A DNA stretch of 64,000 bases, taken from NCBI RefSeq assembly GCF_051106095.1, contig NC_135786.1, forward strand, positions 27,555,001 to 27,619,000, read 5' to 3'. Origin of the DNA: Pogona vitticeps. Its lineage: Eukaryota > Chordata > Lepidosauria > Squamata > Agamidae. The position numbers and the translations under genes were made by a program. This document shows, one piece after another, positions 23,041 through 35,515 of this stretch. The notes under the pieces were generated by a model that searched no databases, was not told the origin of the DNA, and worked only from the letters and a program-made list of their open reading frames with translations. How positions within the stretch are numbered: position 1 is the first letter of the stretch; the number at the start of each line of letters is the position of its first letter.

Positions 23041-26000
23041 ACAAGCAGCGTCACCCAGTCCAAACTTAATTGGGACCTGAGTTTGTGGTTTGGTGACTCC
23101 GAGAATGCTTCAAACAGCCACATCTTTGGTTGCGAGGGCTTTGGATCTCACTGCAGTGGCTGCCATAATGGTGACAGGGTTTGGGGACTTCACAGAAGCT
23201 TGAAGAAATGAGAGGATCCTGAGTGGTCCAATGAAAGAAGACCTGGCACTTGAAACAGCGAATCATAGGTTGTTGTTTAGTGGGAGACAATCAAGGGCCA
23301 TGACACGTAAACTGTAGGCCTAAAAGAATTACAGGAGCATCTATCCCACTCAGAGGAAGAAGGATGGTTTCCCAGTCCCACCTCCTCTGGGCGCTGCCTC
23401 TAAGTGGGCACCCACCAGAGGAGGCAGGACTGGGAAGCCATGTTGCTGCCTGAGTGGGTGCCCATTGGAGGAGGTGGAGCTGGGAAGCTAGGTGCCTGCA
23501 GAACAGCTGTGCACCTGAAACACCAAACTGGCACAACCTGCTGAATTCATGATTCATGGCCTTCTCTAGTTGGTGAGTGTGGTGCGGAGCCATGAAACCA
23601 GGTAGAGTAGATTTAGCCCAAATAAAGGTGACAAGGGCATCAAGGTGCATTGTTTCCAAAGGTGGCAGGATGCAGATTCATCATTGGAGCACTGTATAGT
23701 CAAAATCTGATCTTTACCAAGCAGATAGAATCCATGTTTTGGAGCAGGGCAGGACTTCTGGCTAGTAGATGTAAAGGACGGCACCTTGGAGTGGTTGTAG
23801 AAGGCATAGTTTTGCAGGAGGTGGGCATGGCTAGAGGAAATCTTGCCCAGCTCTTGTGTCAGCTGTTGCACTTAGGAACATATACCAAGTGAGGGAAATC
23901 AGCAATGGCCCTCTTCCAGGTTAGAGATTCCTGGATGGAATATGGAGTTAGGGAGGGGGCTGGAAGGGGCATGCCCTGCTCAGGAAGACTGCCATAGCCC
24001 CCACCCCAGGAAAGCCAGTGGGTTTCCATACTGGCACCCAGGGCCACAACCATCTCAGTTTGGTAATCCTTAGTTACTCCACAAGGGTTGTAACATATGC
24101 ATTGGATGGCAGATGGGTTATTCATTGCAGGCATCTGCTCCTTCATGCTGTGCTGACACTATCCTGCTGCGGCCAGTCGAACACGTGCCTGTCTTTTCCC
24201 CACAAAATTGTTCAATAAAGCTTTAAAAATTAAAATCATTTTTGTTGTTGGCTGGTGAAGGGCACAATCCGGGTCCTCTCACATAGATCTGCCAAGACGA
24301 GCATTTGTAGAATCCCATTAATGTTTCTCTAAGATTTGTATAACTTGCGGCAACTAATTCCAGCTAATTGATGAGGTACCAGGGCATGTCACAGTTGTGT
24401 GACTGGGTGCATGGGCAATCATATGACCTACCCTTGCACCATAACAATTAGCTGCACTTTGGCTGTGGCAAGCTATGCAGGGTCCATTTGATCACCAATA
24501 TAATGCTGGCCAGTGTGATCTGAGTTTGGGATCTGAGCTGTTCAAAAGGGGGAGAAATGTATAGCCTTTCTGAAAAAGAAAATCTCAAAAGTATATCCCC
24601 CCCCCCCCAGTGTTCTCTCTTTCTCTTTCTTTTCTCTTCCTCACACTAACATCCATCTGCAGTAAATGGAAAATCTTGTGAACAAGGTCATTTCTAAGTT
24701 ACATGATTCACCCAGAGGGGACATGGCTGTTTTGTTTCTTCTAAGTAATGCCCTCAGTTTCCTCTTCAAGGAGTCATGTGAAACAAAAAACACAGCTGAC
24801 AGGAATATATGCGAAGCTGGAAAGTGTGCAAGGAAAAGTTTCTTCATCAAAGCACAGAATCTTCCCTTACAATTTTCTTTGGATCCTATCAAGAATAGTG
24901 GAGGTTTTCTGACATTTATTGGAACATCCCTTTACCTGTTGCCTAAATATTTGGGGCTGAATGACCTCAGCTTCATTTGAAATAGTAGCATGCAGCACTT
25001 GCAGAGAATGTTGCCTTAGATCTTCATTAATTCTCCCAGGAATATTCATACATTTAAGTGAAAAAAATTGAGGCTGTTTTTCCTTTCTTACCTTCCCTGT
25101 GAAAGAAATGGCAGTCTTAATTTCTTTTCCACACTGCATAAACTCAGTGAGCTGAGCTGATCTTTGCCTAATCTACCCAGCTGATTGGGCACTGTGCAGA
25201 ATCAGCAAAAGTTGTGAAATGGTAAAATAGCTTCCCTGTAGTGAGATCAAGATAGTTGAGAGGAAAAGTACTTGCCTTTTCTTGAGGGACATCTAGTGTC
25301 CCTTGCTGGGAGTCATAATGGCCTCCTAGGAGAAAAGTTGAACACTGAGTGAATGGAGTAACCAGAAACATTGAGGGCTGCTATGAGAATGACCATAGCA
25401 CAAAAAGGAGAAAGTGTGTTCCATGACTTCAGAAAATCCAAGGTTCAGTGCCTGGCAATTCCAACCAGGTGACAAAAGATCCCCCTCTGAAATTCTGGAG
25501 ACAACTGTCCACCATGCTTTAGCCAACATATGAGAGTTCAGTATGAATTCAATGCAAATTAAATAAATCTCACTTGTTACTACTTTAAAAATGCATGAGT
25601 GCATCAGACAGTTTACAATCCATGCTCTCATATGTCCATTTATGAAATTGTCCTTTCTCATTGCCACATCAATGTGGACATTATTTTTCTTAAATTAACA
25701 TAATTCCAATTATGAATACTTAAATAAATACATTTAAATGCATGTTATCTTGAAATGCACATTTCTGTGTGTAGTTTGTCACCTTTCATAGGCTGGGAAC
25801 TAGAAAAGAACTGGCAGAAGTACCCATGTACACATTGTTCCAGAAGAAGAGGATCAGAGGCAGAGTGCTTTTAACAAAGACCATTGTGGAAAAGGTTGTA
25901 GCTGCATTCTGTTCCAGGAAGCCAGGTAACCCCTTATTCTGCCCTTTCACTTAGAGGTAGAGCATAAGATCAAAGGGTTATTTCAGCCAATCCTAATTAC

Positions 26001-26553
26001 GATTGGGTAACTAGTATCCTATCTGTCTCTCTCACAACATATTATGTAAATCATGCTAAGTAAATAAAAGCGCTCTCAGGCGTTGCCTGTAGGCTCCGCT
26101 GGCTCAGACATCCATTGTCGACTCCTTTGTTCTTTCTCTAAGGAGATTAGCCTTCCTTTGTTCCGTTATCACCCACAGACCATGTGGGTGTTTTCCCCCT
26201 ACCGTGAGTTGCCTTTTGTGCTACTGGTCATGCAACTGCCAGCTTTTGCAACCTCCAAGTGTCTGAAGGAAGACCTGCCGGACAGGGGTAAATGCTTGGG
26301 CAATTCCTTATCCCCAGTCCTGTAAACAAATATGATACTGGCTTGACTCCAGTAGTAGAACTTCCAGCCATAAAATACTCCAAGTGGACCTGTCAAGCCT
26401 GGCCCAAGCTTGCCGGTGCATAAACAGAGCAAATTCAGGGCATCTCCCAGCGTGTTCCTTGTTATATATCAAGTTATTTCATTAGTTATCAAACAATCAA
26501 ATATTTATTAGCCTGTTTAACCCCCTTTCTGCACTAGGTTTTTAACCTACATT
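23041..26553. other. Unassigned stretch with a possible retroelement remnant
   Basis: No host gene recognised. The minus strand at 23066-23290 has a zinc-knuckle-like pattern starting CFKCQ, and a neighbouring minus ORF lies at 23566-23871. This could be a fossil gag-like region, but support is weak and no terminal repeats are seen. C and T-C tracts lie at 24596-24640. The AATAAA at about 24213 has no gene attached. Confidence 0.35.
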
Positions 26554-26567
26554 TTACAAAACTGTAA

Positions 26568-26913
26568 AGGGATGTGGTGGTGCTGTGGGTTAAACTGCAG
26601 AAGCCTCTGTGCTGTAAGGTCTGTAGATCTTCAGCTGTAAGATCGAATCCACGCAACGCAGTGAGCGCCCGTCGCTTGTCCCAGCTCCCGCCAACCTAGC
26701 GGTTCAAAAGCATGCAAATGCGAGTAGATAAATAGGGACCACCTCAGTGGGAAGGATACAGCGTTCCATGTCTAAGTCATACTGGCCATGTGACCACGGA
26801 AGATTGGCTTCGGACAAACACTGGCTCTATGGCTTGGAAACGGGGATGAGCACCATCCCCTAGAGTCAAACATGACTGGACAAAAATTGTCAAAGGGAAC
26901 CTTTACCTTTACC
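26568..26913 (+). mobile_element. Sauria-type SINE, full length, perfect 14-bp TSD
   Basis: The plus strand reads gggatgtggtggtgctgtgg at the tRNA-like 5' end, gatcgaatccacgcaacgca (B box), the conserved body, ccctagagtcaaacatgact, and an acctttacctttacc tail. It is flanked by ttacaaaactgtaa at 26554-26567 and 26914-26927, identical over 14 bases. This is the cleanest SINE insertion in the window and a good reference copy. Confidence 0.97.
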
Positions 26914-26927
26914 TTACAAAACTGTAA

Positions 26928-28987
26928 GTCAATAAAGAAAAAAAATTAAATATGAAACATGAATATAAAAATGTTAAAAATATCAAAAATATCAAAGAAA
27001 TAAAAAAGATCACCATGTAACAACAATAAATGAAAACAAAGCATGCAAAGATAACTCAAGAGAAAGATAAGCGGAAGATTATTTGCTAAATTCTCCATTC
27101 CTGTTTATTTAGGCTGCCTCAGAATAATGAATTATAAAGTCCCACAAGATTGCTCGTCTTTAGACAAGAGTGAGTCAAAGAGCTATTATCCACCTGGAAG
27201 TACTTATAATTTGTGTGAAAAGTCTTTGGCATTCTGTTTGAGAAGCAGAACATACATAAACATGCAGCAAACACAGAAGAACTGATCGATTCTTAAGAAA
27301 CACACAAATAAATCATCCAGTGCTTCAGATCCTTAAAGCAGCAGTCTGACTAGGATAGACCAAACTGTTATGCTAATCTTGAATCAAGGTAGCAGAACTT
27401 CTTCCAATTATGGAACATTTGATTGTAAAAGTATTGTAGTTCTCCCACCTACACACCTTCCATTTTCCTAGCTTCCTTTCATCTGTTTGTGGCTGCAATC
27501 CTACATCTCAGTTCCTTACCAGAGAAAGAAACAGCAGTGTCGGAAAGCATGAACATATCTATATAAGTACCCTGTGCATTCAGTTGTATGGGGGGCATTA
27601 ATAAAAGAAACCACTTACCATGGAGCTTTACCATGCTATATTTTTTTTAAAAAAGTAAAATTCTTTTACTAGAGACCAGAGATAAAAGTGAATTCTTCAG
27701 ATAATGTTGGAAAGAAAAGGAAGTAAATTCAGATTCCGTTTTCTATTTTCTATATGTTCTTGTATACACTACTTTATTGTAGCATACAGCATCTTCTTCT
27801 TGGTGGGCAGATGACTGCAATGCAGGGTTTCTGTGACAGTAGTAGTGTGGGATATAGACAGAGGGATAAGATGAATCATGGGATACTGGGGGACTTCACC
27901 AGCACACGCATAATCAGTCACTGAAATGGTAATGTTTGTAGGTCGGATTGCACATTCAGGCATCCCAAGGAGGATACGGCTGAGCTAGTTTGGTGCATAC
28001 GTTGCAAACTTCATGGCATTGCATGATTCTTCACAAAAATAGGCAATTTGAATAAAAATATGGCAATCTGATTCAAAACATTGTTCTTGCCAGTGCAAGG
28101 CATCTTAAGAAGATTCCTTGTTCTCCTCACTGATGAGAAGAATGTTGCAGTTCTTCATCCTTATATGCAAGATCAAGACAAGTGAGGAATCCATTTCTAG
28201 GTGAAAACAGTCATTGATGAAACAAGTAGATATGAAGATCTCTCCTGAAAGGTAATTGTAAGGAAACTATTTTTGAGGATCAAAGTGGTCAGTTGGAACC
28301 AGGTGCATACAAAACAAATTACTAAATATTAAATTCTGCAAGTATTGTTGTTTTCATATTCTGCTGGCAGGGAAAGGATGCTGGATTAGATGGAGCTTTC
28401 ATTTGATCAGGGGCAGCTCTTCACACATTGGGAAATACTCAGGACTAGCAAAGTCTATTGTCTTGATGAAATCTATGCCATTAACATTAGCTCCTTCCCA
28501 TGAGATAAAATCTTTAGTGCAGTACTAGGTGTAATGAAAATGATCTTCTCTATACCACATCATTTTTCTCCCTTTTTCTCCCAAACAGATGTTTTAGCAA
28601 GCTCAGATTTTGAAGGCTTGTCCCATGTTTTAAGAGAGGGGAGAAGGGTTTCACCGTTGAGTATATTATTTCACCAAATCTGCCTTCTGATTAGCTTCCC
28701 CTCAAAGCCTAAATAAAGGTTTAGTTTGAATTAGAGATGGGATTAACACAAATTCTTGATTGTAAATTTCTCAGAAATAGCAAAATGCAAGTCTCAACTT
28801 AGTTCATGCCCATGACCTCCGCTGAACAGAGTCAAATGTGCTCTTGGAACCAAGTATTCATGAAAAAAATTAGATACATTATCTTCAGTTTGGTGCCTGT
28901 TATTGCTTCAAAACTGGAGCCACATTCACGTGGCATGACATTTATGGGAAACTTGTGGACAGAGGACCAGGATCATACCCTATCATA
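26928..28987. other. Unassigned, A-rich at the start
   Basis: An A-rich low-complexity zone spans 26930-27015. No gene seen. One copy of an unnamed repeat is at 27576-27633. Confidence 0.5.
27576..27633. repeat. Unnamed repeat pair, copy 1
   Basis: The core ttaataaaagaaaccactta followed by ccatgga matches 33397-33423 at 25 of 27 positions. Flanking gcatt..gta/catgggg blocks are also related. Family unknown. Confidence 0.6.
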
Positions 28988-28993
28988 CCCTAA

Positions 28994-29127
28994 GTGGTTC
29001 TTAACCTTTGTTACTCAGGTGTTTTTGAACTGCAACTCCCAGAAACCCCATCCAGCAGAGCTGATGGTGAAGGCTTCTGGGAGTTGCAGTCCAAAAACAT
29101 CTGAGTAACAAAGGTTAAGAACCAGTG
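28994..29127. mobile_element. Palindromic hAT-like MITE
   Basis: About 50-bp terminal inverted repeats: gtggttcttaacctttgtta at the left and its complement at the right, followed inward by ctgcaactcccagaa and its inverted partner ttctgggagttgcag. The two arms are nearly identical, so this is a young or gene-converted copy. Both sides have ccctaa (28988-28993 and 29128-29133), which could be a partial target duplication. The cagtggttct style of terminus is typical of hAT elements. Confidence 0.85.
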
Positions 29128-29133
29128 CCCTAA

Positions 29134-30888
29134 CCCATAATAAAGCTTGCAATGCACATTTTAAGAGTACATGTGTATGGATTTTTGGTGGTCACCCAGA
29201 CATACTGCTTTTCCACCCCACAACTAGCTGGACATCTGTTCTGGTAGAACTTTGTACTAGAGCACTGGGGGACTTCTAGAAACATGCTAGCCCGTTGACA
29301 GTTTCTGCTTGTGCTGTTAAGTGATGCTTCATCCAGCCTTAGGGTGAGCACAGTCTTGTTTCCTTATATATGTATTTTACTCATATAGAGCCATTCCTTA
29401 AACATTTTTGCTCACAAGATTTAAGATCAAGTATGCCTCTCTCGGTGCCTCCTTTTACAGCCCTGAGGGAGAGATCAAAGCCCTGCTTTAAAATGTTCTT
29501 AGCAAGCACCTTGAGAACATTTGTGCAGAAAAATGAGAAGAAAAATAAAGAAACAAACATTTATGACTTGTGGTCAGGGGCCCTCCAAACCTTGATGAAT
29601 GGTAGTTTCCAATATGGTTCATCACTGGCTATACAGGGAATTGCAGCTGAATATTATCTGGAGACATGCAGATAATATTCTTTGCCTTTCTTTGCTTCTG
29701 GAAGGGCTAATGTAAGGGCTTAGAACATTGACAAAAACCATTGTGCTCTGGGTTCAGTTCTCTGAGACCTAATCCAAACTTGTCCTCTTGAAGGGCAAAG
29801 CAGAAGAATAAATTGTCCTATCATGCCTTTCTGTATTTGGGTGGTCTTTATAGGCTGAGCACCCTTTTAACTAAGCTTAAGATCATATTGCTTAAATAAA
29901 CATAGTCTGGTCCATCTCTCCCTCACCTATGATGTTATTCAGGAAGGCCAGGATCAATCAGTAGAAATGTCAAAATCATGGTTACAAAGAGGTATTGCTT
30001 TATGTCTTGGCTTCTTGGAATCAGGAACTGAAAGACCTTGCAGATCCCAACCATGACAATGCTTTTTCAGCTGCTGAGAAATCTGTATAAAAATCAAATT
30101 GAAAGCATCACTTTCTGTATACAGCTGGAGAATGTCTACTTTTGTATATTACAGATCTGCCGCAAGACACTGTTGTAACAGACATCTTTGGCAAAACACA
30201 GCGCCATATCATTGTCTTGAGGTTTATGCACTTCAGTTGACACCTGTGTGTCATGCACTACAGATGAAGCATTGTGTTTAGGACTGAGCCTGGAACAATA
30301 CAGCTGTTTCAACACATGTGCATTTTCCACTTAACAAACCATAAGAATACAGCAGAAGGTTATAATATCAGAATCCTTGGGCTAGAATGAGGAAAGCAAG
30401 AAAGTTGTTTCTTTGGGACAGCTTTGCTCTTTCCAGTAGGCTCTTTCTACATACTTTGGATGGCATTCATCTACTCCAATACACACAGGCAACAGGGGAA
30501 ACCATTCTGATTGATATTATAAGTGACAACTAAATCCTTTGACTCATTCTTACATTTCATCTTCACAAGTACTATGCCCACAGTATTTGGAACAAGTGAG
30601 ATGCAGGTGAAACAAAGGCTGGAATAATTCTCCCAGTCTTACATTGTTAAGGTTTTTAAAATTACACATGGACACAGTGTTATTGAGCTAAAGAAGGTGT
30701 ATCAACTGAGTACTGTTGTAATACATACTGGCATTTTATTAATGCATTTTTATAATTGTAATGAGAACTACAAATAGTACAAAATGTATAGCACCTTTCT
30801 TTAAAAAAAGAAAAACAGAATGTTTATGGGCTACAAATGTTCTCCCCTCTCCATAAATTACTACAGAATTGTAATAGCTAGCCCTGTT
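29134..30888. other. Unassigned DNA
   Basis: No gene or recognised mobile element. ORFs at 29370-29675 and 30099-30281 show no known motif. Confidence 0.5.
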
Positions 30889-30898
30889 TGAAAACACT

Positions 30899-30939
30899 TG
30901 TTGTTTAGTCATTTAGTCGTGTCCAACTCTTTGTATTAG
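30899..30939 (-). mobile_element. 41-bp BovB 3' end with TSD
   Basis: The sequence ttgtttagtcatttagtcgt followed by gtccaactcttt is the reverse complement of the BovB 3' terminus seen at 9616-9650. An exact 10-bp direct repeat, tgaaaacact, flanks it at 30889-30898 and 30940-30949. It is therefore a complete, extremely short, 5'-truncated insertion rather than a broken larger copy. Confidence 0.88.
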
Positions 30940-30949
30940 TGAAAACACT

Positions 30950-31548
30950 AATACAGAATAATATGGGTTTCTTTCTGTTCAGATTCCTCTTTTCCATTGG
31001 CTATGATCTACGGTAAGTAGTTATAATTAGGCAATTTAAGCTAGACTTTGATTTCAGACTGATTTTGACACCCTACTATTGCAAGGTATTTCTTACACCA
31101 CACATCCAATTCTGTATAATTGGGGTCTTATAGTGCAATGGTATCATATGCCAAAGAGGAATCATGTGGACCACCCAGATTGTGCTCCAGTTGCTCATGT
31201 GAGGGTTAACAATGCTAAATGGAGGCACCATGTTAGTGGGGAAACTAACAATCTGGAAGATCTATGTGATTACCATTGCAGCTCTGAAGTGGAACACATA
31301 GAAATGTTTTCACCTTATTCTATTGTTAGCCTTATTGTTTTTATGGTACTAATACTTGGGACCAAAATTACAATGGACATGTCTTATACCTTACCGGTGG
31401 TCTAGTCACAGACATGATCCTTGTAAAACTCTATACTAGCTGTATCTACCAATTTCTTGTTTCCTGCTATTAAAGTTTACAGTGATGAAGTTCTGCTGCA
31501 GTTCTCAGCTCTTTCTATCACAGGAATATCATGCAGTTGTTACAACCT
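30950..31548. other. Unassigned DNA
   Basis: A 108-codon ORF at 31079-31405 (plus, TTG start) has no recognised domain and no evidence of splicing or conservation. Confidence 0.45.
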
Positions 31549-31657
31549 TTTCTTCTTCTTCTTCTTCTTCTTCTTCTTCTTCTTCTTCTTCTTCTTCTTC
31601 TTCTTCTTCTTCTTCTTCTTCTTCTTCTTCTTCTTCTTCTTCTTCTTCTTCTTCTTC
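31549..31657. repeat. (CTT)n microsatellite, about 109 bp
   Basis: An uninterrupted CTT array. The purine strand is GAA-rich, so triplex-type structures are possible. It abuts the 3' end of a minus-strand retroposon at 31658, so it probably grew from that tail. Confidence 0.98.
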
Positions 31658-31800
31658 CACTGCCTCTCTCCTTAAAAGAACCCAAGGTGGCTTACATCAT
31701 TAAAAAGACAATATTTAAAAAGCTAAAATCGGTAAGCATACAAATATTTTTTAAAAATTAAAGTATATTAAAAACATTAAATAAAACCAATAGTAAAAAC
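31658..31800 (-). mobile_element. L2/CR1-like retroposon 3' end
   Basis: Right after the CTT array comes ctgcctctctccttaaaaga followed by acccaaggtggcttaca, the reverse complement of a common gtaagccaccttgggt 3' end. The A-rich sequence that follows fits a decayed 3' UTR. Confidence 0.6.
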
Positions 31801-31904
31801 ACATTTAAAAACTACAGAGCACATCAATCCATTTTAGAATGCCCTCTCAGACATATATACAAACCACCGCCTTCTAAAAGTTCAGGTGTGAAATCTTTAC
31901 CTAA

Positions 31905-31953
31905 GAGTAAATCCCACTGAAATCAATGGAGCTTCCTTCTGAGTAGGCATGTG
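31905..31953. mobile_element. Fragment of a small interspersed MITE
   Basis: agtaaatcccactgaaatca, then atggagcttccttctgagta and ggcatg. The same pattern in diverged form lies at 61198-61274. Only one half is recognisable here. Confidence 0.5.
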
Positions 31954-32164
31954 AAAGTTTGCATGGCTAGTCATTGTGCGGATTGAAGTACACACTGTGG
32001 TGAAATGGAGATGTGACTTTGCCAATGAATGTTCTAACTCTTCTGTGCTGGGTAGAGACTGGAACCCTTCCTAGATTTATGAAATTTTCTAAGACGTTTA
32101 CTTTTCAGATCCAATATTACACCATGTACACTGTCTATAGATAAACAAGACAGCTTGCTAGTAT

Positions 32165-32397
32165 TTTGAGTAACTGGCTGGATAGCTCAACAGCTTAGGT
32201 ATCCAGCTACAGACCCAGAGTTGCAATTCCCCACTGTTTCTCCTGTGAGCAGAGCCAACTTGTGTAGCCTTGGGCAAGCTGCATAGTCCTAGGGCACCCC
32301 CAGAAGAAGGGAATGGCAAACCATTTCTCAGTATTCTCTATCTGGAAAACGTTGAAAAGATTTGTCGCAAGTCAGAATTGACTTGAGAGCACACAAT
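32165..32397 (+). mobile_element. tRNA-derived SINE
   Basis: The plus strand has an A-box head (ggctggatagctcaacagct), a weak B box (gagttgcaattccc), a core with tgtgtagccttgggcaagct, and a 3' region with gaatggcaaaccatttctca and gtcgcaagtcagaattgact. The same 3' region appears inverted at 52.2 kb. The element ends directly in the compound microsatellite that follows. Confidence 0.8.
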
Positions 32398-32590
<193 letters not shown>

Positions 32591-33765
32591 GTCTGAGTCA
32601 GATTAAATTGTTTTAACCTCAACTCTCATTAATACTATAAAACACTTGTGTGTGGAACATTTTTTCTAGTTGTTTGTCAAAATAAACTGAAATAAAAAGT
32701 ATTTTAGGAGAGGCCATTCAGAGTAAAAACGTATATACTAAGATTTTAAAATAAATAAAACTCATTAGCAAAGTTTATCCTCAAAAAGAAAGCCAGGCAA
32801 ACTTTTCTGAAAACTTGTTCACCACTGATCCATATCTGAAAATAAGTTATGAAGTCACAGGAAACTATTTGCTCATTTCACTCAGAATATTCCTAGAATG
32901 CATTGCAGGCCACAACTATTCTATGGAAATGAATTCTTGAAAGTAGGATGTTTTCAGCACCATTCTATCTTGAACCATTACCAGGAAAGAGTGATCATTC
33001 TCATGATAAAGACTTTTGTGGCTGTTATTCTGAGCAGGCCTACTTTCTCCCTCACTCATGAATGGCTTATCTCTTGTAAATTATTTGTCACATTGATGTA
33101 ATTTTATCCATATGCTTAACTTTCTAATCATGTATCTTTTATGGAATCTCTTTTAAAGAAGCACTATAATTACATGCCAAGGGTCCCTGTAAATTTTATC
33201 AGGCTATAAAATATTATACTTTAATTATTTGGGAGGGGGGAATAGAATTGGAAACTTTCCCTCTACACAGTTAGGCAATCAATATCACAAGGGGTGTAAG
33301 GTCCTTGGTATTCTTGCCATTCCCCTTATTGGTGTCTACTACCTACCTCAGAAGTTTTCCAGACTCATTCATTGCATTGAATAGCATGGGGATCCGTTAA
33401 TAAAAGAAACTGCTTACCATGGAATTTAGCAAGGAGAAGATTTACTAAGATGAACAGATTGTAAAGGATACATCCATACTCCCATTTATAAAAAGCAAAA
33501 GATTGACCTTAGCTTGAAGAGGAGACCCAGGCATTTCAAAAAAGAAGTGGAACATCAAAAGTTGGCATGCCCTTTTTATTGGAGCTAGCACTGTAAATTT
33601 GTATCTCATTAATTTTAATGTAAATTTATTGCCAGTTAATTGAGGTGGAATCTAGGTGTTTCCAGTTTGACTCATACCTTGACTTAAAAGCATTCACCAT
33701 AATTTCAGAAGAATTACCTGGTAACAAAATTCGAAAGCATGAGGGAGGACAGGGCTTTGGAAAAC
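32591..33765. other. Unassigned DNA
   Basis: No gene seen. Holds the second copy of an unnamed repeat at 33374-33428. Confidence 0.5.
33374..33428. repeat. Unnamed repeat pair, copy 2
   Basis: Partner of 27576-27633. ttaataaaagaaactgctta, then ccatgga. Similarity fades after about 55 bases. Confidence 0.6.
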
Positions 33766-33887
33766 CTTGGAAAAGTTCCTTTTTTTGGACTACAGTATCA
33801 AAAATTCCCTAGCCAATATGGCCCTTGGACTTGCTGACTGGAAATTCTTGGAGCTGTAATTTAAAAGAGTCATTTTTCAAACTTCAG
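33766..33887. mobile_element. hAT-like MITE
   Basis: The left end cttggaaaagttcctttttt followed by ggactacag is inverted, with divergence, in the right end gagctgtaatttaaaagagt followed by catttttcaaact. Related ends occur at 50.2 and 60.5 kb. No TSD is visible. Confidence 0.7.
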
Positions 33888-34639
33888 GATTTGATTAATA
33901 AATCCTGTGGTGTTGCGTAGGCCACAACAAGTGATTTAACACGAGTCCATTGTATTCTCCCACATGTATGAGTTGAGTAAATAACTACAGGTGCAACTTT
34001 TCCCCAGTAACACTAATCCTAAGCATAACCTCTGAAAAGACAAGGCAGGGTTCGAATTGATTCTGCATAGAGTTTCCAGGTCAAGACCCCACTGTGTGTA
34101 TGATTTCAGGTTCAAGATCTCCTGCTAGGGGTTGGACCATTGTGTTTCAACAGAGGAAGATCAGAGACGACTTAGAGGAAGCAGGAAAACTGTTTATGAG
34201 ATACAGTAGCAAATTCTGGAAGTGGAGAAAAGGCATATCACTCCCTGTCTTGTTCCAAATGGCCTAACTCGACATCTCACTGTGTTTTCCCTTAATCCCT
34301 CACTTTGTGCCTGTCTTTTGGGTGCACTGACACTGCACAGGTGAAGCATGGATCTTGTCCTCACCATCAACATGTAAGAGCTAGCACCAACAGGAAGTAA
34401 TTTCAGGGGTGCCTGTCCAAGCATTCAATTTATCTCATACAAATGAATTAGACTTTCTCAGTTTTTTGACATTTGTTGCTCTGCCTAGAAGCCAGAACGA
34501 GTGTAGCAATTCCTTGATACTTAACTTGCAGCAGAAGACTGGGCACCTACCGCTGCTGGCTCCTCTCCCAAAATGAATCCATTTCTTCCTATTACTCACA
34601 GAAACCTAGATAATATGCCTGTTAAAGTATTATGCTATT
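33888..34639. other. Unassigned DNA
   Basis: No gene seen. The 16-mer gtcaagaccccactgt near 34080 equals part of the MITE end at 60964-60980. Confidence 0.45.
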
Positions 34640-35031
34640 TGGCTAACAGGCCTTTCTCTCAGTTCTACCATCTTCACATGTGCATTTGATGGATACATGT
34701 AAGAGGGCCTTCTCTGTGGCTGTTCCCAGACTTTGGAATTCCCTCCTAGACTGGCTCCATCTTTTTCCACAAGCAAGGAAGGACCTTTCTCTTCAGGCAA
34801 GCTTTCCCTTAGTGACTGATGGACCAAGTGGCATTGTTAAATGGATTGTTGTATCTTACTGCTTGGAATGTGTTTTGGTGTTGCTTATGTTTTTCGGTAT
34901 GGTATTTGTTTGATTGTTTTAGAATTTGTATACTCACTGTTGTTAGCTTTAATATTGTCTTTTAATGATGTAAGCTATGTTGGATCCTTTTTTTAAGTCA
35001 CAAAGGCAGGGTTAAATATTTAAAATAAATA
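34640..35031 (+). mobile_element. Old L2-like LINE 3' end
   Basis: The plus strand keeps CKRAFSVAVPRLWNSL near 34700 and a following block ending LSLQASFP, the counterpart of RNRAFSAVAPRLWNTL..FKQAFP at 22.7 kb. The 3' UTR has gatgtaagctatgttggatc and ends in a taaaataaataag tail. It is more diverged than the 9 and 22 kb copies. Confidence 0.75.
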
Positions 35032-35508
35032 AGTTGGCAACTGAAGCAGGACTGCCACTGCTAGGTAAGTGTGGTTACATGGGACCAGACAAAAGAAGAT
35101 GGTATGATCAGGTCCAAATTTTGAGCTGGTCCCAATAACAGAGAAGCCCATCACTTCTACTAGAAGGAAACAGAATGCTTAGTTAAATACTGTAGATCTT
35201 TGTTTCACCTAAATGAAGCAGCCAATTATTTCACTGTTAAGAAAGCACTTGTTGCAACTATACATTCAGTCTGACATTTTAAATATGGTCCTTTTATTTA
35301 AAAAATTGAACTTTTTTTCTAAGCTTTCTGGCTTTAAACTACAGTATGTGGCTTCAATGATATTGTTAGCACCAACTGGAGGAAATCTGCTGAATAAGAG
35401 GATTTGCATAAGTGTTGACTCACCATTCAGCAGATGGCTCAGAAGGACTAACCTAGTTGGTACAAGCAATTTGTTTTCATTCTTTGTTGTACCTGAGCTA
35501 AATAAATC
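35032..35508. other. Unassigned DNA
   Basis: No gene or repeat recognised. Confidence 0.45.
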
Positions 35509-35515
35509 ATATTTA

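Noticed and set aside
24205-24260. Polyadenylation signal of a plus-strand gene
   Set aside because: An isolated AATAAA in AT-rich DNA with no exon upstream.
26000-26130. Possible solo LTR (an aataaaagcgctctc segment in a GC-shifted patch)
   Set aside because: No matching second copy, no target duplication and no internal region seen.
31079-31405. 108-codon ORF with a hydrophobic segment near its end
   Set aside because: Non-ATG start, no known domain, no splice or promoter context. Could be chance.
31457-31761. ORFs of poly-phenylalanine, serine or leucine
   Set aside because: Translation of the CTT microsatellite.
34070-34100. Truncated copy of the TA-type MITE (16-base match to its right end)
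   Set aside because: Only 16 bases match and no further similarity extends on either side.
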